The position numbers and the translations under genes were made by a program. This document shows positions 28,353 through 37,879 of a stretch of DNA of 42,789 bases, one piece after another. Under the pieces are notes generated by a model. That model made no database searches, had not been told where the DNA came from, and saw nothing but the letters and a program-made list of their open reading frames with translations. The DNA is from Lachnospiraceae bacterium (GTDB lineage: Bacteria > Bacillota > Clostridia > Lachnospirales > Lachnospiraceae): NCBI GenBank assembly GCA_024692825.1, contig JAILMB010000176.1, positions 1 through 42,789 on the forward strand. Reading direction: 5' to 3'. Numbering within the stretch: position 1 is the first letter of the stretch; every line of letters starts with the position of its first letter.

Positions 28353-28878
28353 ATTAACGGTATTTCGTGTAATTTTAATTCCTTTTTTTGTAATTGCATT
28401 ATTAATAGCACCAGATAATTTTACCAATCGTGTTGTAGCTGAAGTTATTTTTATTGTAGCAAGTCTTACAGATATGTTAGATGGTAAGATTGCCAGAAAG
28501 TACAACCTGGTGACAAACTTTGGTAAGTTTATGGATCCTTTAGCAGATAAACTTCTCGTATGTTCAGCTATGATTTGTCTTGTTTCATTAAACCAGTTAC
28601 CAGCCTGGGTATGTATTGTGATTATTGCAAGAGAATTTATTATTTCTGGATTCCGTTTAATTGCATCTGATAATGGAATCGTAATTGCCGCAAGTTATTG
28701 GGGCAAATTCAAAACTGTTTTCCAGATGCTTATGGTAATTGTTATGATTATTGCAATCAACAATCCAGTGTTAACCTTAATTGGAGAAATCCTTATGTGG
28801 ATTGCTTTGGTACTTACCATAGTTTCTCTTATTGATTACATTGCAAAGAATAAAGACGTATTAAAAGAACAAAATTAA
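28336..28878 (+). CDS. pgsA: CDP-diacylglycerol--glycerol-3-phosphate 3-phosphatidyltransferase
   Basis: SLTDMLDGKIARKYNLVTNFGKFMDPLADKLLV = CDP-alcohol phosphatidyltransferase motif; overlaps rimO by 17 nt. Confidence 0.95.
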   Translation: MNLPNKLTVFRVILIPFFVIALLIAPDNFTNRVVAEVIFIVASLTDMLDGKIARKYNLVTNFGKFMDPLADKLLVCSAMICLVSLNQLPAWVCIVIIAREFIISGFRLIASDNGIVIAASYWGKFKTVFQMLMVIVMIIAINNPVLTLIGEILMWIALVLTIVSLIDYIAKNKDVLKEQN

Positions 28879-29348
28879 TGATGGATGTATTACGTATAAT
28901 TGATATATTAAAGGAGAGAGGCGAAAAGATTGCCACAGCAGAATCCTGTACCGGTGGTATGATTGCCTCCTCTATTGTGGATATACCAGGGGTCTCTGCT
29001 TTTTTTGATGAGGGCTATGTGACCTATTCAAATGAGGCAAAGCATAAGAACTTATTTGTTGACTGGGAGATTTTAAACACCTATGGTGCAGTAAGTGAAG
29101 AATGTGCCAAAGCCATGGCAGAGGGATTGTATCGCCAGACACAGGCGGATGTATGTGTCTGCAGTACAGGTATTGCCGGCCCTGATGGTGGTACAAAAGA
29201 AAAACCTGTTGGTACGGTTTATCTAAGCTGCAGGTACAAGGGAGATTGCAAGGTAATCCGTTGTCAGTTCCCCGGAAGCAGAAGTGAAGTTCGACAGGCA
29301 TCGGCAGAAAAAGCCTTTCAGTTGGTTTATGAATGTCTGACGAAGTAA
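28878..29348 (+). CDS. Stand-alone CinA C-terminal / PncC nicotinamide-nucleotide amidohydrolase
   Basis: ATAESCTGGMIASSIVDIPGVSAFFDEGYVTYSNEAK, STGIAGPDGGTKEKPVGTVY. Confidence 0.92.
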   Translation: MMDVLRIIDILKERGEKIATAESCTGGMIASSIVDIPGVSAFFDEGYVTYSNEAKHKNLFVDWEILNTYGAVSEECAKAMAEGLYRQTQADVCVCSTGIAGPDGGTKEKPVGTVYLSCRYKGDCKVIRCQFPGSRSEVRQASAEKAFQLVYECLTK

Positions 29349-29360
29349 CGAGGTAAGAAT

Positions 29361-29906
29361 ATGTTACGAGTAATTGCTGGAGAAGCAAGATCAGTTCCTT
29401 TGAAAACCCTAGACGGGTTAGATACAAGACCTACAACAGATCGGGTAAAGGAGACCTTGTTTAACCTGTTACAAAACTATATTTACGATTCCAGATTTTT
29501 GGATTTATTTGCAGGTAGCGGACAAATTGGAATCGAAGCTCTTTCAAGAGGAGCAAGAGAGGCTGTTTTTATTGAAAAAAATAAAAAAGCAGCGGACATC
29601 ATTGAACAAAATCTCGCAAAGACAAAACTCGAGGAAAACGCAGAGGTTTTAAAACGAGATGTGTTATCGAGTCTTCCTTTTTTAGGCAGCGAGTTCGATC
29701 TTATTTTTATGGATCCGCCTTATGCCTTAGAGATTGAAAAAGAAGTGCTTTCTTCTATAAAAGAACATCATGTTTTGGCAGAAGATGGACAGATTATAAT
29801 TGAAGCAGACTTGAAACGAGACTTTTCTTTTGCAGAAGAGATGGGATTCGAAATCGTAAAAGAAAAGGTGTATAAAACCAATAAACATGTATTCTTAAGG
29901 AGCTAG
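29361..29906 (+). CDS. rsmD: 16S rRNA (guanine(966)-N2)-methyltransferase
   Basis: [14 protein letters not shown]…[40 protein letters not shown]. Confidence 0.95.
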   Translation: MLRVIAGEARSVPLKTLDGLDTRPTTDRVKETLFNLLQNYIYDSRFLDLFAGSGQIGIEALSRGAREAVFIEKNKKAADIIEQNLAKTKLEENAEVLKRDVLSSLPFLGSEFDLIFMDPPYALEIEKEVLSSIKEHHVLAEDGQIIIEADLKRDFSFAEEMGFEIVKEKVYKTNKHVFLRS

Positions 29907-29908
29907 AA

Positions 29909-30388
29909 ATGAAAAGAGCGATTTATCCGGGAAGCTTTGACCCAATCACATTCGGACATATGGATATAATTGAACGCTCATCAAAAATGTTTGATGAAAT
30001 CATAGTTGCAGTGTTAAACAACAGTCAAAAAAACTCGTTGTTTTCTGTGGATGAACGTGTTACGATTATTAGAGGTTTAACGAAGGATTTTACCAATGTA
30101 AAGGTAATGTCTTTTGAGGGTCTTTTGGTAGATTTTGCAGATGCGGTAGATGCGAATATTATTATTCGTGGACTTCGAGCAGTGACTGATTTTGAATATG
30201 AGATTCAGATTGCGCAAACGAATCACGTTGAGAATCCGAAGTTAGATACTGTATTTTTAACTACATCACTGAATTATTCTTATTTAAGTTCCAGTGTTGT
30301 TAGAGAATTTGCATCTTATGGGGGAGATATTTCGAAATTTGTTCCGGAAGAGATTATTCCCCTTATTTTAGAGAAGTACAAAAAGTAG
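29909..30388 (+). CDS. coaD: Pantetheine-phosphate adenylyltransferase
   Basis: [51 protein letters not shown]. Confidence 0.97.
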   Translation: MKRAIYPGSFDPITFGHMDIIERSSKMFDEIIVAVLNNSQKNSLFSVDERVTIIRGLTKDFTNVKVMSFEGLLVDFADAVDANIIIRGLRAVTDFEYEIQIAQTNHVENPKLDTVFLTTSLNYSYLSSSVVREFASYGGDISKFVPEEIIPLILEKYKK

Positions 30389-30406
30389 ACAAGGAGAGAT
30401 TATTTT

Positions 30407-31129
30407 ATGGCCAGTGCAATTGAAGATATTATTGATGAGCTTGAAGAGTATATTGACAGCTGTAAACCATCGTCTTTTTTCTCTGATTCTAAAATAACAG
30501 TGAATCGTGATGATATTGAAGGCTTGTTAGAAGAACTTAGAAGTAAGACTCCGGAAGAGATTCGTAGATATCAAAAGATTATCAGTAATAAAGAAGCAAT
30601 TCTAGCAGATGCTAGAGCGAAAGCAGATCAGATTATTGCAGAAGCACAGATTACGACAAACGAATTAGTATCTGAGCATCAGATTATGCAACAGGCATAT
30701 GCCCAGGCAAATGAAGTGGTTATGATTGCTACCAAGCAGGCGCAGGAAATGCTTGATTCAGCAACGAAAGATGCCAACGATATCCGCACCGGTGCCATTG
30801 CTTATACAGATCAGTTATTAAAGAGTGTACAGGATGTTTTGACAAGCTCCATCGATACGACAAGAAGTCGAAATGAATCTTACTTAAAGACTATGCAGGG
30901 CTATCTTGATGTTGTAGTTGCAAATCGTACAGAACTTGCTCCAGAAACAGAAGCGCCAAAGGAACAGCCTAAAAAGATGTCTCCTCAGCCAAAACAGCCT
31001 GAGAAGCCTATAGCACAAAAAGAAGAACCGAAAGTGGAAGATGTAAAGAAGACGGAAGTGACCGGTACTACTTCAGAAGAAGCACAAGCGGTGTTAAACA
31101 TTCCCGAATCTTTCTTTAATAAAGAGTAA
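30407..31129 (+). CDS. Coiled-coil protein resembling stalk subunits of F/V-type ATPases or DivIVA-like proteins; function unknown
   Basis: Ala/Gln/Glu-rich helical region (ILADARAKADQIIAEAQITTNELVSEHQ…) and Pro/Glu/Lys-rich tail; no catalytic motif. Confidence 0.65.
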   Translation: MASAIEDIIDELEEYIDSCKPSSFFSDSKITVNRDDIEGLLEELRSKTPEEIRRYQKIISNKEAILADARAKADQIIAEAQITTNELVSEHQIMQQAYAQANEVVMIATKQAQEMLDSATKDANDIRTGAIAYTDQLLKSVQDVLTSSIDTTRSRNESYLKTMQGYLDVVVANRTELAPETEAPKEQPKKMSPQPKQPEKPIAQKEEPKVEDVKKTEVTGTTSEEAQAVLNIPESFFNKE

Positions 31130-31133
31130 TACG

Positions 31134-31166
31134 ATCCGGAAGAGTTTTCTTCCGGATTTATTTTTA
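31134..31166 (+). terminator. Rho-independent terminator
   Basis: ATCCGGAAGA-GTTT-TCTTCCGGAT perfect 10-bp stem followed by TTATTTTT. Confidence 0.9.
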
Positions 31167-31170
31167 AATT

Positions 31171-32118
31171 ATGAAAGAAATTAGAATAGATAAAACCTCA
31201 GAAAATCAACGATTTGATAAATTTTTAAAAAAGTATTTCAAGGAAGCATCCTCTGGATTTCTATATAAAATGCTTCGAAAGAAAAATATTACCTTAAATG
31301 GAAGAAAATCCGAAGGAAAAGAAATCCTAAAGGATGGAGATGTAATAAAGGTATTCTTTTCAGATGAAACTTTTCTAAAAATGAAGGGCGAATTAAAAGA
31401 CGAAGCGCTGGATGGATATTTGTTAAAGGACGATCAGAATCTAGTGATTCTTTATGAAGACGAAGATATTATTGCTATGAATAAACCCAAAAATCTTTTG
31501 TCTCAAAAATCCAGTCCAAAGGATGTGTCTTTAAATGAATGGATGTTATCCTATTTAGTCCGCAAGGGAGATTGTACAAAAGAGAGTCTTCATATTTTTC
31601 GACCTTCTGTTATGAATCGTCTCGACCGAAATACCACAGGGATAGTATTAGGTGCAAAGACGTTAAAAGGTGCCCATTACTTATCAGATGTGATCAAAGA
31701 TAAAGAGTCTCCAAAGGTATATCGGGCGATTTGTAAAGGGAAAATAGAAGAGGAAGTGCTCTACAAGGATTATCTTGTGAAGGACGATAAAGAAAACAAG
31801 GTAATGGTAAGCCATGACAAAATACAAAACAGCAAGGAAATCATTACCGGTATAAGGCCTTTAAGGTCCAATGGGGTGGTGACGCTTGTAGAGGTTAAAC
31901 TTTATACGGGACGTACCCATCAAATAAGGGCTCATTTAAGCTTTTATCATCATCCGGTAATCGGGGATATAAAATATGGGGATTCCACAGTGAATAAAGA
32001 TTTTAAGAATCGATATAATATTTCATCTCAGATGTTACATTCCTATGAGGTATCTCTACCGGGAATTGGTGAAATTATGGCAGATATGCCAAAGGAATTT
32101 GAAAGAGTATTTCAATAG
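31171..32118 (+). CDS. RluA-family (RluC/RluD-like) pseudouridine synthase with N-terminal S4 domain
   Basis: VMNRLDRNTTGIVLGAK catalytic motif, TGRTHQIRAHLSFYHHPVIGDIKYG. Confidence 0.94.
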   Translation: MKEIRIDKTSENQRFDKFLKKYFKEASSGFLYKMLRKKNITLNGRKSEGKEILKDGDVIKVFFSDETFLKMKGELKDEALDGYLLKDDQNLVILYEDEDIIAMNKPKNLLSQKSSPKDVSLNEWMLSYLVRKGDCTKESLHIFRPSVMNRLDRNTTGIVLGAKTLKGAHYLSDVIKDKESPKVYRAICKGKIEEEVLYKDYLVKDDKENKVMVSHDKIQNSKEIITGIRPLRSNGVVTLVEVKLYTGRTHQIRAHLSFYHHPVIGDIKYGDSTVNKDFKNRYNISSQMLHSYEVSLPGIGEIMADMPKEFERVFQ

Positions 32119-32127
32119 GAGAAGAAT

Positions 32128-32664
32128 ATGGCTACATGGAAATCCCGTGGATTGCGTGGCTCCACATTAGAAGATTTTATTAATCAAACCAATGAAGTAT
32201 ATAAAGAACACAATTTAGCTCTGATTCAAAAAATTCCTACCCCTATTACCCCTGTGAATATAGATAAGGAAACAAGACATATTACACTAGCTTATTTTGA
32301 GCAAAAGAGTACGGTGGATTATATTGGGGCAGTTCAGGGAATCCCTGTTTGTTTTGATGCAAAAGAGTGTAATACTGATACTTTTCCCTTACAAAATATT
32401 CATCAGCATCAGATGGATTTTATGGGACAATTTGAATCCCAGGATGGAATCGCCTTCTTTTTGATTTATTTTTCAAAAAAAGAACAGTTTTATTACTTAA
32501 GCTATGAAGAGGCATTGAGCTTTTGGGACAGGGGGCAATCTGGAGGCCGGAAGAGCTTTCGGATAGATGAGTTAAAGGAGGAATTTTTCTTTTCTTTTAA
32601 ACCGAATATCCCGGTGCCATATTTGGATATGATACAAAAAGATCTGGAAAAAAGAGAGGGTTGA
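32128..32664 (+). CDS. recU: RecU-like Holliday junction resolvase
   Basis: SRGLRGSTLEDFINQTNEVY, IQKIPTPITPV, STVDYIGAVQGIPVCFDAKE, FPLQNIHQHQMDFM. Confidence 0.9.
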   Translation: MATWKSRGLRGSTLEDFINQTNEVYKEHNLALIQKIPTPITPVNIDKETRHITLAYFEQKSTVDYIGAVQGIPVCFDAKECNTDTFPLQNIHQHQMDFMGQFESQDGIAFFLIYFSKKEQFYYLSYEEALSFWDRGQSGGRKSFRIDELKEEFFFSFKPNIPVPYLDMIQKDLEKREG

Positions 32665-32689
32665 CAGTTTCTTGGAAGTCCAATATAAT
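32661..32689 (+). promoter_or_regulatory. Consensus sigma-A promoter for the his operon
   Basis: TTGACA (32661-32666) - 17 nt - TATAAT (32684-32689); -35 contains the recU TGA stop. Confidence 0.88.
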
Positions 32690-32756
32690 TGGTTTTACTT
32701 GTTAGCACATTAGCAGACTAAAGTGAATGAAATTCCTAGGAGGGATAGGTGAATAT

Positions 32757-33938
32757 ATGAATAAGTTATTACATACACCAGAAGGTGTTCGCGATATCTA
32801 CAATGAAGAATTTAAAAAGCGTCAATATCTTGAAAAACAGATGTTAGAGTCTATCAAAGCCTTTGGCTATGAGAATATTCAGACGCCTACATTTGAGTTT
32901 TTTGATATTTTCGGAAAAGAGATTGGTACTATTTCAGCAAAAGATTTGTATAAGTTTTTTGATCGGGAAGGAAATACCCTAGTACTTCGTCCTGATTTTA
33001 CTCCATCGGTAGCCAGAGCTGCAGCAAAGTATTTTACAAAGAATAACGAAGTACCGATTCGATTATCTTATTCTGGAAATGTCTTTTTAAATAACTCCAA
33101 TTATCAGGGCCGTTTAAAGGAAACGACACAGCTTGGGGCAGAATTAATTGGTGATGATACACTAGATGCAGATTCAGAGATTATTTCTATGGTATGTAGT
33201 TGCTTATCTTCTGTTGGCTTAAAGGATTTTAAAATTTCCATTGGTCATACCAAAATCTTTGGCGGTTTGGTTGAGGCGGCCGGATTTTTGGATGATGAAG
33301 TGGAAGAGTTAAAAGACTTGATTTTAAATAAGAACTTTTTCGGTGTGGAAGAGTTTATTGATACCAAGAATCTTGATGAAGAACTTCGTAGCCTTTTTGG
33401 AATTTTAAAATGTTTTTATTCCTCTCCTGAAGAATGGAAGGATTTGGAACTAAAGGCAAAGGCTTATCCAAAGGTTTATGATGCATTTGTTTATTTTGAA
33501 AAGCTATATGAACTTTTAGATGTCTATGGGGTAAGCGATTATATCTCCTTTGAAATGGGATTGATTTCTCAGTATCAGTATTATACGGGAGTAGTTTTTT
33601 CCGGTTATTCATACGGTTCAGGAGAGCCAATTGTAAAAGGTGGACGATACGATCGCCTGCTTTCTAACTTTGGAAAAGATGCGCCTGCCATTGGATTTGC
33701 TGTCTTGGTAGACCAGTTACAGTTTGCTATTGATCGCCAAAAGATTGCCATTCCAATTGAAAAAAATAAAGATGTACTTCTTTATACGAAGAGCAATCGT
33801 CAAAAGGCCATTGCAAAGGCAAAGACTTACAGAGACTATGGAAAGGTTGTTCAGACCATTCGTATTTCAGATATGTCTGAAGTAGAAAAGTACAAAGAGA
33901 TATTTAAAGATTATTACGTGGAAGTCATTGAGGATTAA
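32757..33938 (+). CDS. hisZ: ATP phosphoribosyltransferase regulatory subunit
   Basis: TPEGVRDIYNEE, HisRS-like LVLRPDFTPSVARAAAKY, KGGRYDRLLSNFGKDAPAIGFA; MNKLLHTPEGVRD start preferred to ATG 32727. Confidence 0.94.
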   Translation: MNKLLHTPEGVRDIYNEEFKKRQYLEKQMLESIKAFGYENIQTPTFEFFDIFGKEIGTISAKDLYKFFDREGNTLVLRPDFTPSVARAAAKYFTKNNEVPIRLSYSGNVFLNNSNYQGRLKETTQLGAELIGDDTLDADSEIISMVCSCLSSVGLKDFKISIGHTKIFGGLVEAAGFLDDEVEELKDLILNKNFFGVEEFIDTKNLDEELRSLFGILKCFYSSPEEWKDLELKAKAYPKVYDAFVYFEKLYELLDVYGVSDYISFEMGLISQYQYYTGVVFSGYSYGSGEPIVKGGRYDRLLSNFGKDAPAIGFAVLVDQLQFAIDRQKIAIPIEKNKDVLLYTKSNRQKAIAKAKTYRDYGKVVQTIRISDMSEVEKYKEIFKDYYVEVIED

Positions 33939-33941
33939 ACT

Positions 33942-34598
33942 ATGAGTGAAGATCGTTATTTAACAGTTGCATTAGGAAAAGGTAGACTGGCAAAGTCAGC
34001 TATGGAAATATTTGAAGCTATTGGTATTACCTGTGAAGAGATGAAAGACAAAGATTCTAGAAAGCTGATCTTTGTAAATGAAGAGTATAAGATGCGTTTC
34101 TTCCTCTCAAAAGGGCCAGATGTTCCAACCTATGTGGAATATGGTGCAGCAGATATTGGTATTGTTGGTGAGGATACCATCTTAGAAGAGGCAAGAAACG
34201 TCTATGAGGTGTTGGATTTAGGATTTGGAAAATGTCGCATGTGTGTATGTGGTCCAAAGGAAGCTCAGGAATATCTTGAACATCAGGAATTGATTCGTGT
34301 GGCTACAAAGTATCCTCGAATTGCCAAAAACTATTTTTATAATCGAAAAGGTCAGACCATTGATATTATTAAATTAAACGGTTCCATTGAACTTGCTCCA
34401 ATCGTTGGACTTTCAGAAGTAATTGTTGATATAGTAGAAACAGGATCTACCTTACGGGAAAATGGATTAGTAGTTCTTGAAGAAGTATGTCCGTTATCAG
34501 CAAGAGTAATTGTAAATCAGGTTTCCATGAAGATGGAAAATGAACGCATTACAAAGATTATTACAGATTTAAAAAAGGTGTTAGAGGAAAGAAAATGA
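33942..34598 (+). CDS. hisG: ATP phosphoribosyltransferase, short form
   Basis: [61 protein letters not shown]; 218 aa. Confidence 0.97.
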   Translation: MSEDRYLTVALGKGRLAKSAMEIFEAIGITCEEMKDKDSRKLIFVNEEYKMRFFLSKGPDVPTYVEYGAADIGIVGEDTILEEARNVYEVLDLGFGKCRMCVCGPKEAQEYLEHQELIRVATKYPRIAKNYFYNRKGQTIDIIKLNGSIELAPIVGLSEVIVDIVETGSTLRENGLVVLEEVCPLSARVIVNQVSMKMENERITKIITDLKKVLEERK

Positions 34599-35890
34599 GA
34601 ATACAGACATTAACAAAAGAATCAACAAAAACATTGTTATCAGAACTTTTAAAGCGTTCTCCAGCGAATTACACTACCTATGAAAACAGTGTAAAAGAAA
34701 TTGTAGACAATGTTCGAATCGAAGGAGACAAAGCAGTATTTCAGTACACTGCTTTATTTGATAAGGCAAATATTTGTGCAGAAAATCTAATTGTAACAGA
34801 AGAAGAGATTGAAGAAGCCTATAAGGAAGTGGATAAGACCCTTTTAGACGTAATTCGTAAGTCTTTAGTAAATATTCGTGATTACCATGCAAAACAGTTA
34901 CAAAACAGCTGGTTTGAAAGTAAAGACAAAGGAATTATTCTTGGACAAAAGGTAACACCTCTTGAAAATGTAGGTGTTTATGTGCCTGGTGGAAAGGCGG
35001 TATATCCTTCCTCTGTACTTATGAATATTGTACCGGCTAAGGTGGCAGGAGTAGATCATATTTATATGTGTACTCCACCAGATAAGGATGGTAAGGTATG
35101 TGCTTCCACCTTAGTTGCAGCAAAAGAAGCTGGAGCAGATGTAGTCTATAAAGTAGGCGGTGCACAGGCCATTGCAGCATTGGCATTTGGTACAGAATCT
35201 ATTCAAAAGGTAGATAAAATTGTTGGCCCTGGAAATATCTATGTGGCATTAGCCAAAAAAGCGGTATTTGGACATGTAAGTATTGATTCCATTGCTGGTC
35301 CTTCTGAGATTTTAGTACTCTGCGATGAAACAGCAAATCCTCATTTTGTTGCTGCAGATTTGTTGTCACAGGCAGAACATGATGAGCTTGCATCTGCAAT
35401 TTTAATTACTACATCAAATGAAATTGCACAGAAAGTTTCCGAGGAAATCGAAGGATATTTAAAGGTGTTATCCAGAAGAGAAATTATTCAAAAATCCCTG
35501 GATAACTATGGATATATTCTGGTTGCTGAGAATATGGAAGAAGCTATTGATGCAGCAAATGCCATTGCATCGGAACACTTAGAAATCGTTACAAAGAATC
35601 CTTTTGAAACCATGACAAAGATTCGAAATGCAGGTGCGATTTTCTTGGGAGAATATTCCTCAGAACCTCTTGGAGATTATTTTGCCGGACCAAACCACGT
35701 ATTGCCAACCAATGGAACGGCGAGATTCTTCTCTGCACTTTGTACCGATGATTTTATTAAAAAGTCATCTATTATTTCTTACTCAAAAGAAGCATTAGAA
35801 GAAGTGCATAAAGATATTGAACAATTTGCTACATGTGAACAGTTGACTGCACATGCAAATTCGATTAAAGTTAGATTTGAGAATGAATGA
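34595..35890 (+). CDS. hisD: Histidinol dehydrogenase
   Basis: [67 protein letters not shown]. Confidence 0.97.
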   Translation: MRIQTLTKESTKTLLSELLKRSPANYTTYENSVKEIVDNVRIEGDKAVFQYTALFDKANICAENLIVTEEEIEEAYKEVDKTLLDVIRKSLVNIRDYHAKQLQNSWFESKDKGIILGQKVTPLENVGVYVPGGKAVYPSSVLMNIVPAKVAGVDHIYMCTPPDKDGKVCASTLVAAKEAGADVVYKVGGAQAIAALAFGTESIQKVDKIVGPGNIYVALAKKAVFGHVSIDSIAGPSEILVLCDETANPHFVAADLLSQAEHDELASAILITTSNEIAQKVSEEIEGYLKVLSRREIIQKSLDNYGYILVAENMEEAIDAANAIASEHLEIVTKNPFETMTKIRNAGAIFLGEYSSEPLGDYFAGPNHVLPTNGTARFFSALCTDDFIKKSSIISYSKEALEEVHKDIEQFATCEQLTAHANSIKVRFENE

Positions 35891-35902
35891 TGTGAGGGGA
35901 TT

Positions 35903-36496
35903 ATGTCAGAAGATAGAAAAGCTACCATTACTAGAAAAACAAAAGAAACAGATATTGTCTGTGAACTGAATTTAGATGGTACCGGAAAAGCTACCGTTGA
36001 TACTGGAATCGGCTTTTTTGATCACATGCTAGAAGGGTTCGCCAGACATGGTCTATTTGATTTAAAGCTTACCTGTAAGGGGGATTTAGTTGTAGATTGT
36101 CATCATACCATCGAAGACTGTGGAATCGTTTTAGGTTCAGCCATTCGTAAAGCAATTGGTGATAAATCCGGTATCAAACGCTATGGTAGTTTAATGCTTC
36201 CTATGGATGAAACTTTGGTACTTTGTGCCATTGATTTATCCGGAAGACCTTATTTGAATTTTGACGCAACCTTTGGTGTGGAGCGTGTAGGATATTTTGA
36301 TACAGAAATGGTAAGAGAATTTTTCTATGCTATTTCATATACTGCTGGTATGAATATCCATATTAAGGTCTTAGACGGCAGCAACGCACATCACATGATC
36401 GAAGCAATGTTTAAAGCTTTTGCAAAGGCTTTAGATGAGGCAACTATTAAAGATCCAAGGATAACAGATTTGTTATCTACAAAGGGCAGTTTGTAA
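35903..36496 (+). CDS. hisB: Imidazoleglycerol-phosphate dehydratase
   Basis: TGIGFFDHMLEGFARHG, CHHTIEDCGIVLG, NAHHMIEAMFKAFAKAL. Confidence 0.97.
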   Translation: MSEDRKATITRKTKETDIVCELNLDGTGKATVDTGIGFFDHMLEGFARHGLFDLKLTCKGDLVVDCHHTIEDCGIVLGSAIRKAIGDKSGIKRYGSLMLPMDETLVLCAIDLSGRPYLNFDATFGVERVGYFDTEMVREFFYAISYTAGMNIHIKVLDGSNAHHMIEAMFKAFAKALDEATIKDPRITDLLSTKGSL

Positions 36497-36514
36497 ATAG
36501 GAGTTTGTATTAAC

Positions 36515-37798
36515 ATGGAACATAAAAATATTGTAGCCACCATTTATTTAAAAGATGGTAAAGCTGTTAAAGGACTACATGACACAGACGCTGGTGTAGA
36601 TGTACTTGAGCTCGCACAAATGTACAATGACAGCGGAATTGATAAGATTATTTGTATTGATTTATCAAAGGAAGATGAAGAGCACGAAAAGAATATTTTA
36701 GCCATCAGAGAGATTAATCGAACCATCGATGTAAAGACCTGTGGTGGTGGAAATATTAAGCGTTTAGAAGACGTTAAAAAGTTTTTATATGCAGGATGTA
36801 TTGAAGTCGTATTAAATGGATCAAAACCGGAAACAGCAGAGTTGTTTGAAGAAGCTGCAAAGCGTTTTGGTCAGGAAAAGATTTTAGTATCTATTAATAC
36901 CTTGGATTTCTTATTTAAGAATGGAAAGGTGTTATCTTCCTACGTTCATGAATTAATTGTTATGAATAAGGAGTTGGTGTTAGGACTTGAGAACCTTACA
37001 GATGTTCCTTATATCCTGGTTCAGGATGAAGAAGATGTGGAAGAGATTCAAAAGGTGTTATCTTCTGAAAAGATTCGTGGTATTTACGGCGATTTTATCA
37101 ATAATACAGATACGGATATTATGAGCTTGAAGGCCACCCTATCAGAACGTGGAATCCTAATGGACAACTTTGAGCCAAAGCTGAAATGGAGCGATTTAAA
37201 GACAAATTCCGATGGATTGATTCCTTGTATTGTTCAGGATTATAAGACCAACGAAGTACTTATGATGGCTTATATGAATGAAGAGAGTTTTAATACCACC
37301 ATTCGTCTTGGAAAGATGACCTACTACAGTCGATCTAGAAGAGAGCTTTGGATTAAAGGAATGACATCAGGTCACACACAGTATGTAAAGTCTTTAACTG
37401 CAGACTGTGATTATGACACATTGTTGGCTAAGGTATCTCAGGTTGGTGGCATTGCCTGTCATACGGGAGCTCCTAGCTGTTTCTTTAATGAAATTGTTAA
37501 GAAGGAATACGTCGAACGTAATCCTTTGAAAGTATTCGAAGATGTGTATCAGGTTATTTGTGATCGCAAAGTGAATCCAAAAGAAGGCAGCTACACAAAT
37601 TACCTTTTCGATAAGGGTATCGATAAGATTTTGAAAAAAGTTGGTGAAGAAGCTACAGAGATTGTTATCGCTGCAAAGAATCCGAACAATGAGGAAGTAG
37701 TATATGAGACTTCTGATTTCTTGTATCACTTGATGGTACTTATGGTTGAGAAGAATGTTTCTTGGGAAGATATTGTCAGGGAACTGGCACAGCGATAG
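36515..37798 (+). CDS. hisIE: HisIE (phosphoribosyl-AMP cyclohydrolase / phosphoribosyl-ATP pyrophosphatase) with N-terminal HisF/HisA-like barrel domain
   Basis: aa ~1-221 HisF/HisA-like (YLKDGKAVKG…LAQMYNDSGIDKIICIDL); HisI LIPCIVQDYKTNEVLMMAYMN, YYSRSRRELWIKGMTSGHTQYV; HisE KVGEEATEIVIAAKN…DFLYHLMVLM. Confidence 0.93.
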   Translation: MEHKNIVATIYLKDGKAVKGLHDTDAGVDVLELAQMYNDSGIDKIICIDLSKEDEEHEKNILAIREINRTIDVKTCGGGNIKRLEDVKKFLYAGCIEVVLNGSKPETAELFEEAAKRFGQEKILVSINTLDFLFKNGKVLSSYVHELIVMNKELVLGLENLTDVPYILVQDEEDVEEIQKVLSSEKIRGIYGDFINNTDTDIMSLKATLSERGILMDNFEPKLKWSDLKTNSDGLIPCIVQDYKTNEVLMMAYMNEESFNTTIRLGKMTYYSRSRRELWIKGMTSGHTQYVKSLTADCDYDTLLAKVSQVGGIACHTGAPSCFFNEIVKKEYVERNPLKVFEDVYQVICDRKVNPKEGSYTNYLFDKGIDKILKKVGEEATEIVIAAKNPNNEEVVYETSDFLYHLMVLMVEKNVSWEDIVRELAQR

Positions 37799-37802
37799 AT
37801 AC

Positions 37803-37832
37803 TTGCAGATTGATTCGTTTATTATGTATAAT
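37803..37832 (+). promoter_or_regulatory. Possible promoter for the radical-SAM gene
   Basis: TTGCAG (37803-37808) - 18 nt - TATAAT (37827-37832). Confidence 0.45.
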
Positions 37833-37833
37833 G

Positions 37834-37866
37834 ATTCCGACCTATGTTTGGGTCGGAATTTTTATG
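37834..37866 (+). terminator. Rho-independent terminator of the his operon
   Basis: ATTCCGACC-TATGTTTG-GGTCGGAAT stem followed by T tract. Confidence 0.85.
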
Positions 37867-37879
37867 TTAAAGGTATTGT

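Noticed and set aside
31090-31132. Promoter TTTAAT (31115-31120) for the pseudouridine synthase gene
   Set aside because: No usable -35 and transcripts would run straight into the 31134 terminator
32690-32756. T-box or his-specific riboswitch in the hisZ leader
   Set aside because: Leader from the predicted start is only about 60 nt with no T-box sequence or terminator/antiterminator pair
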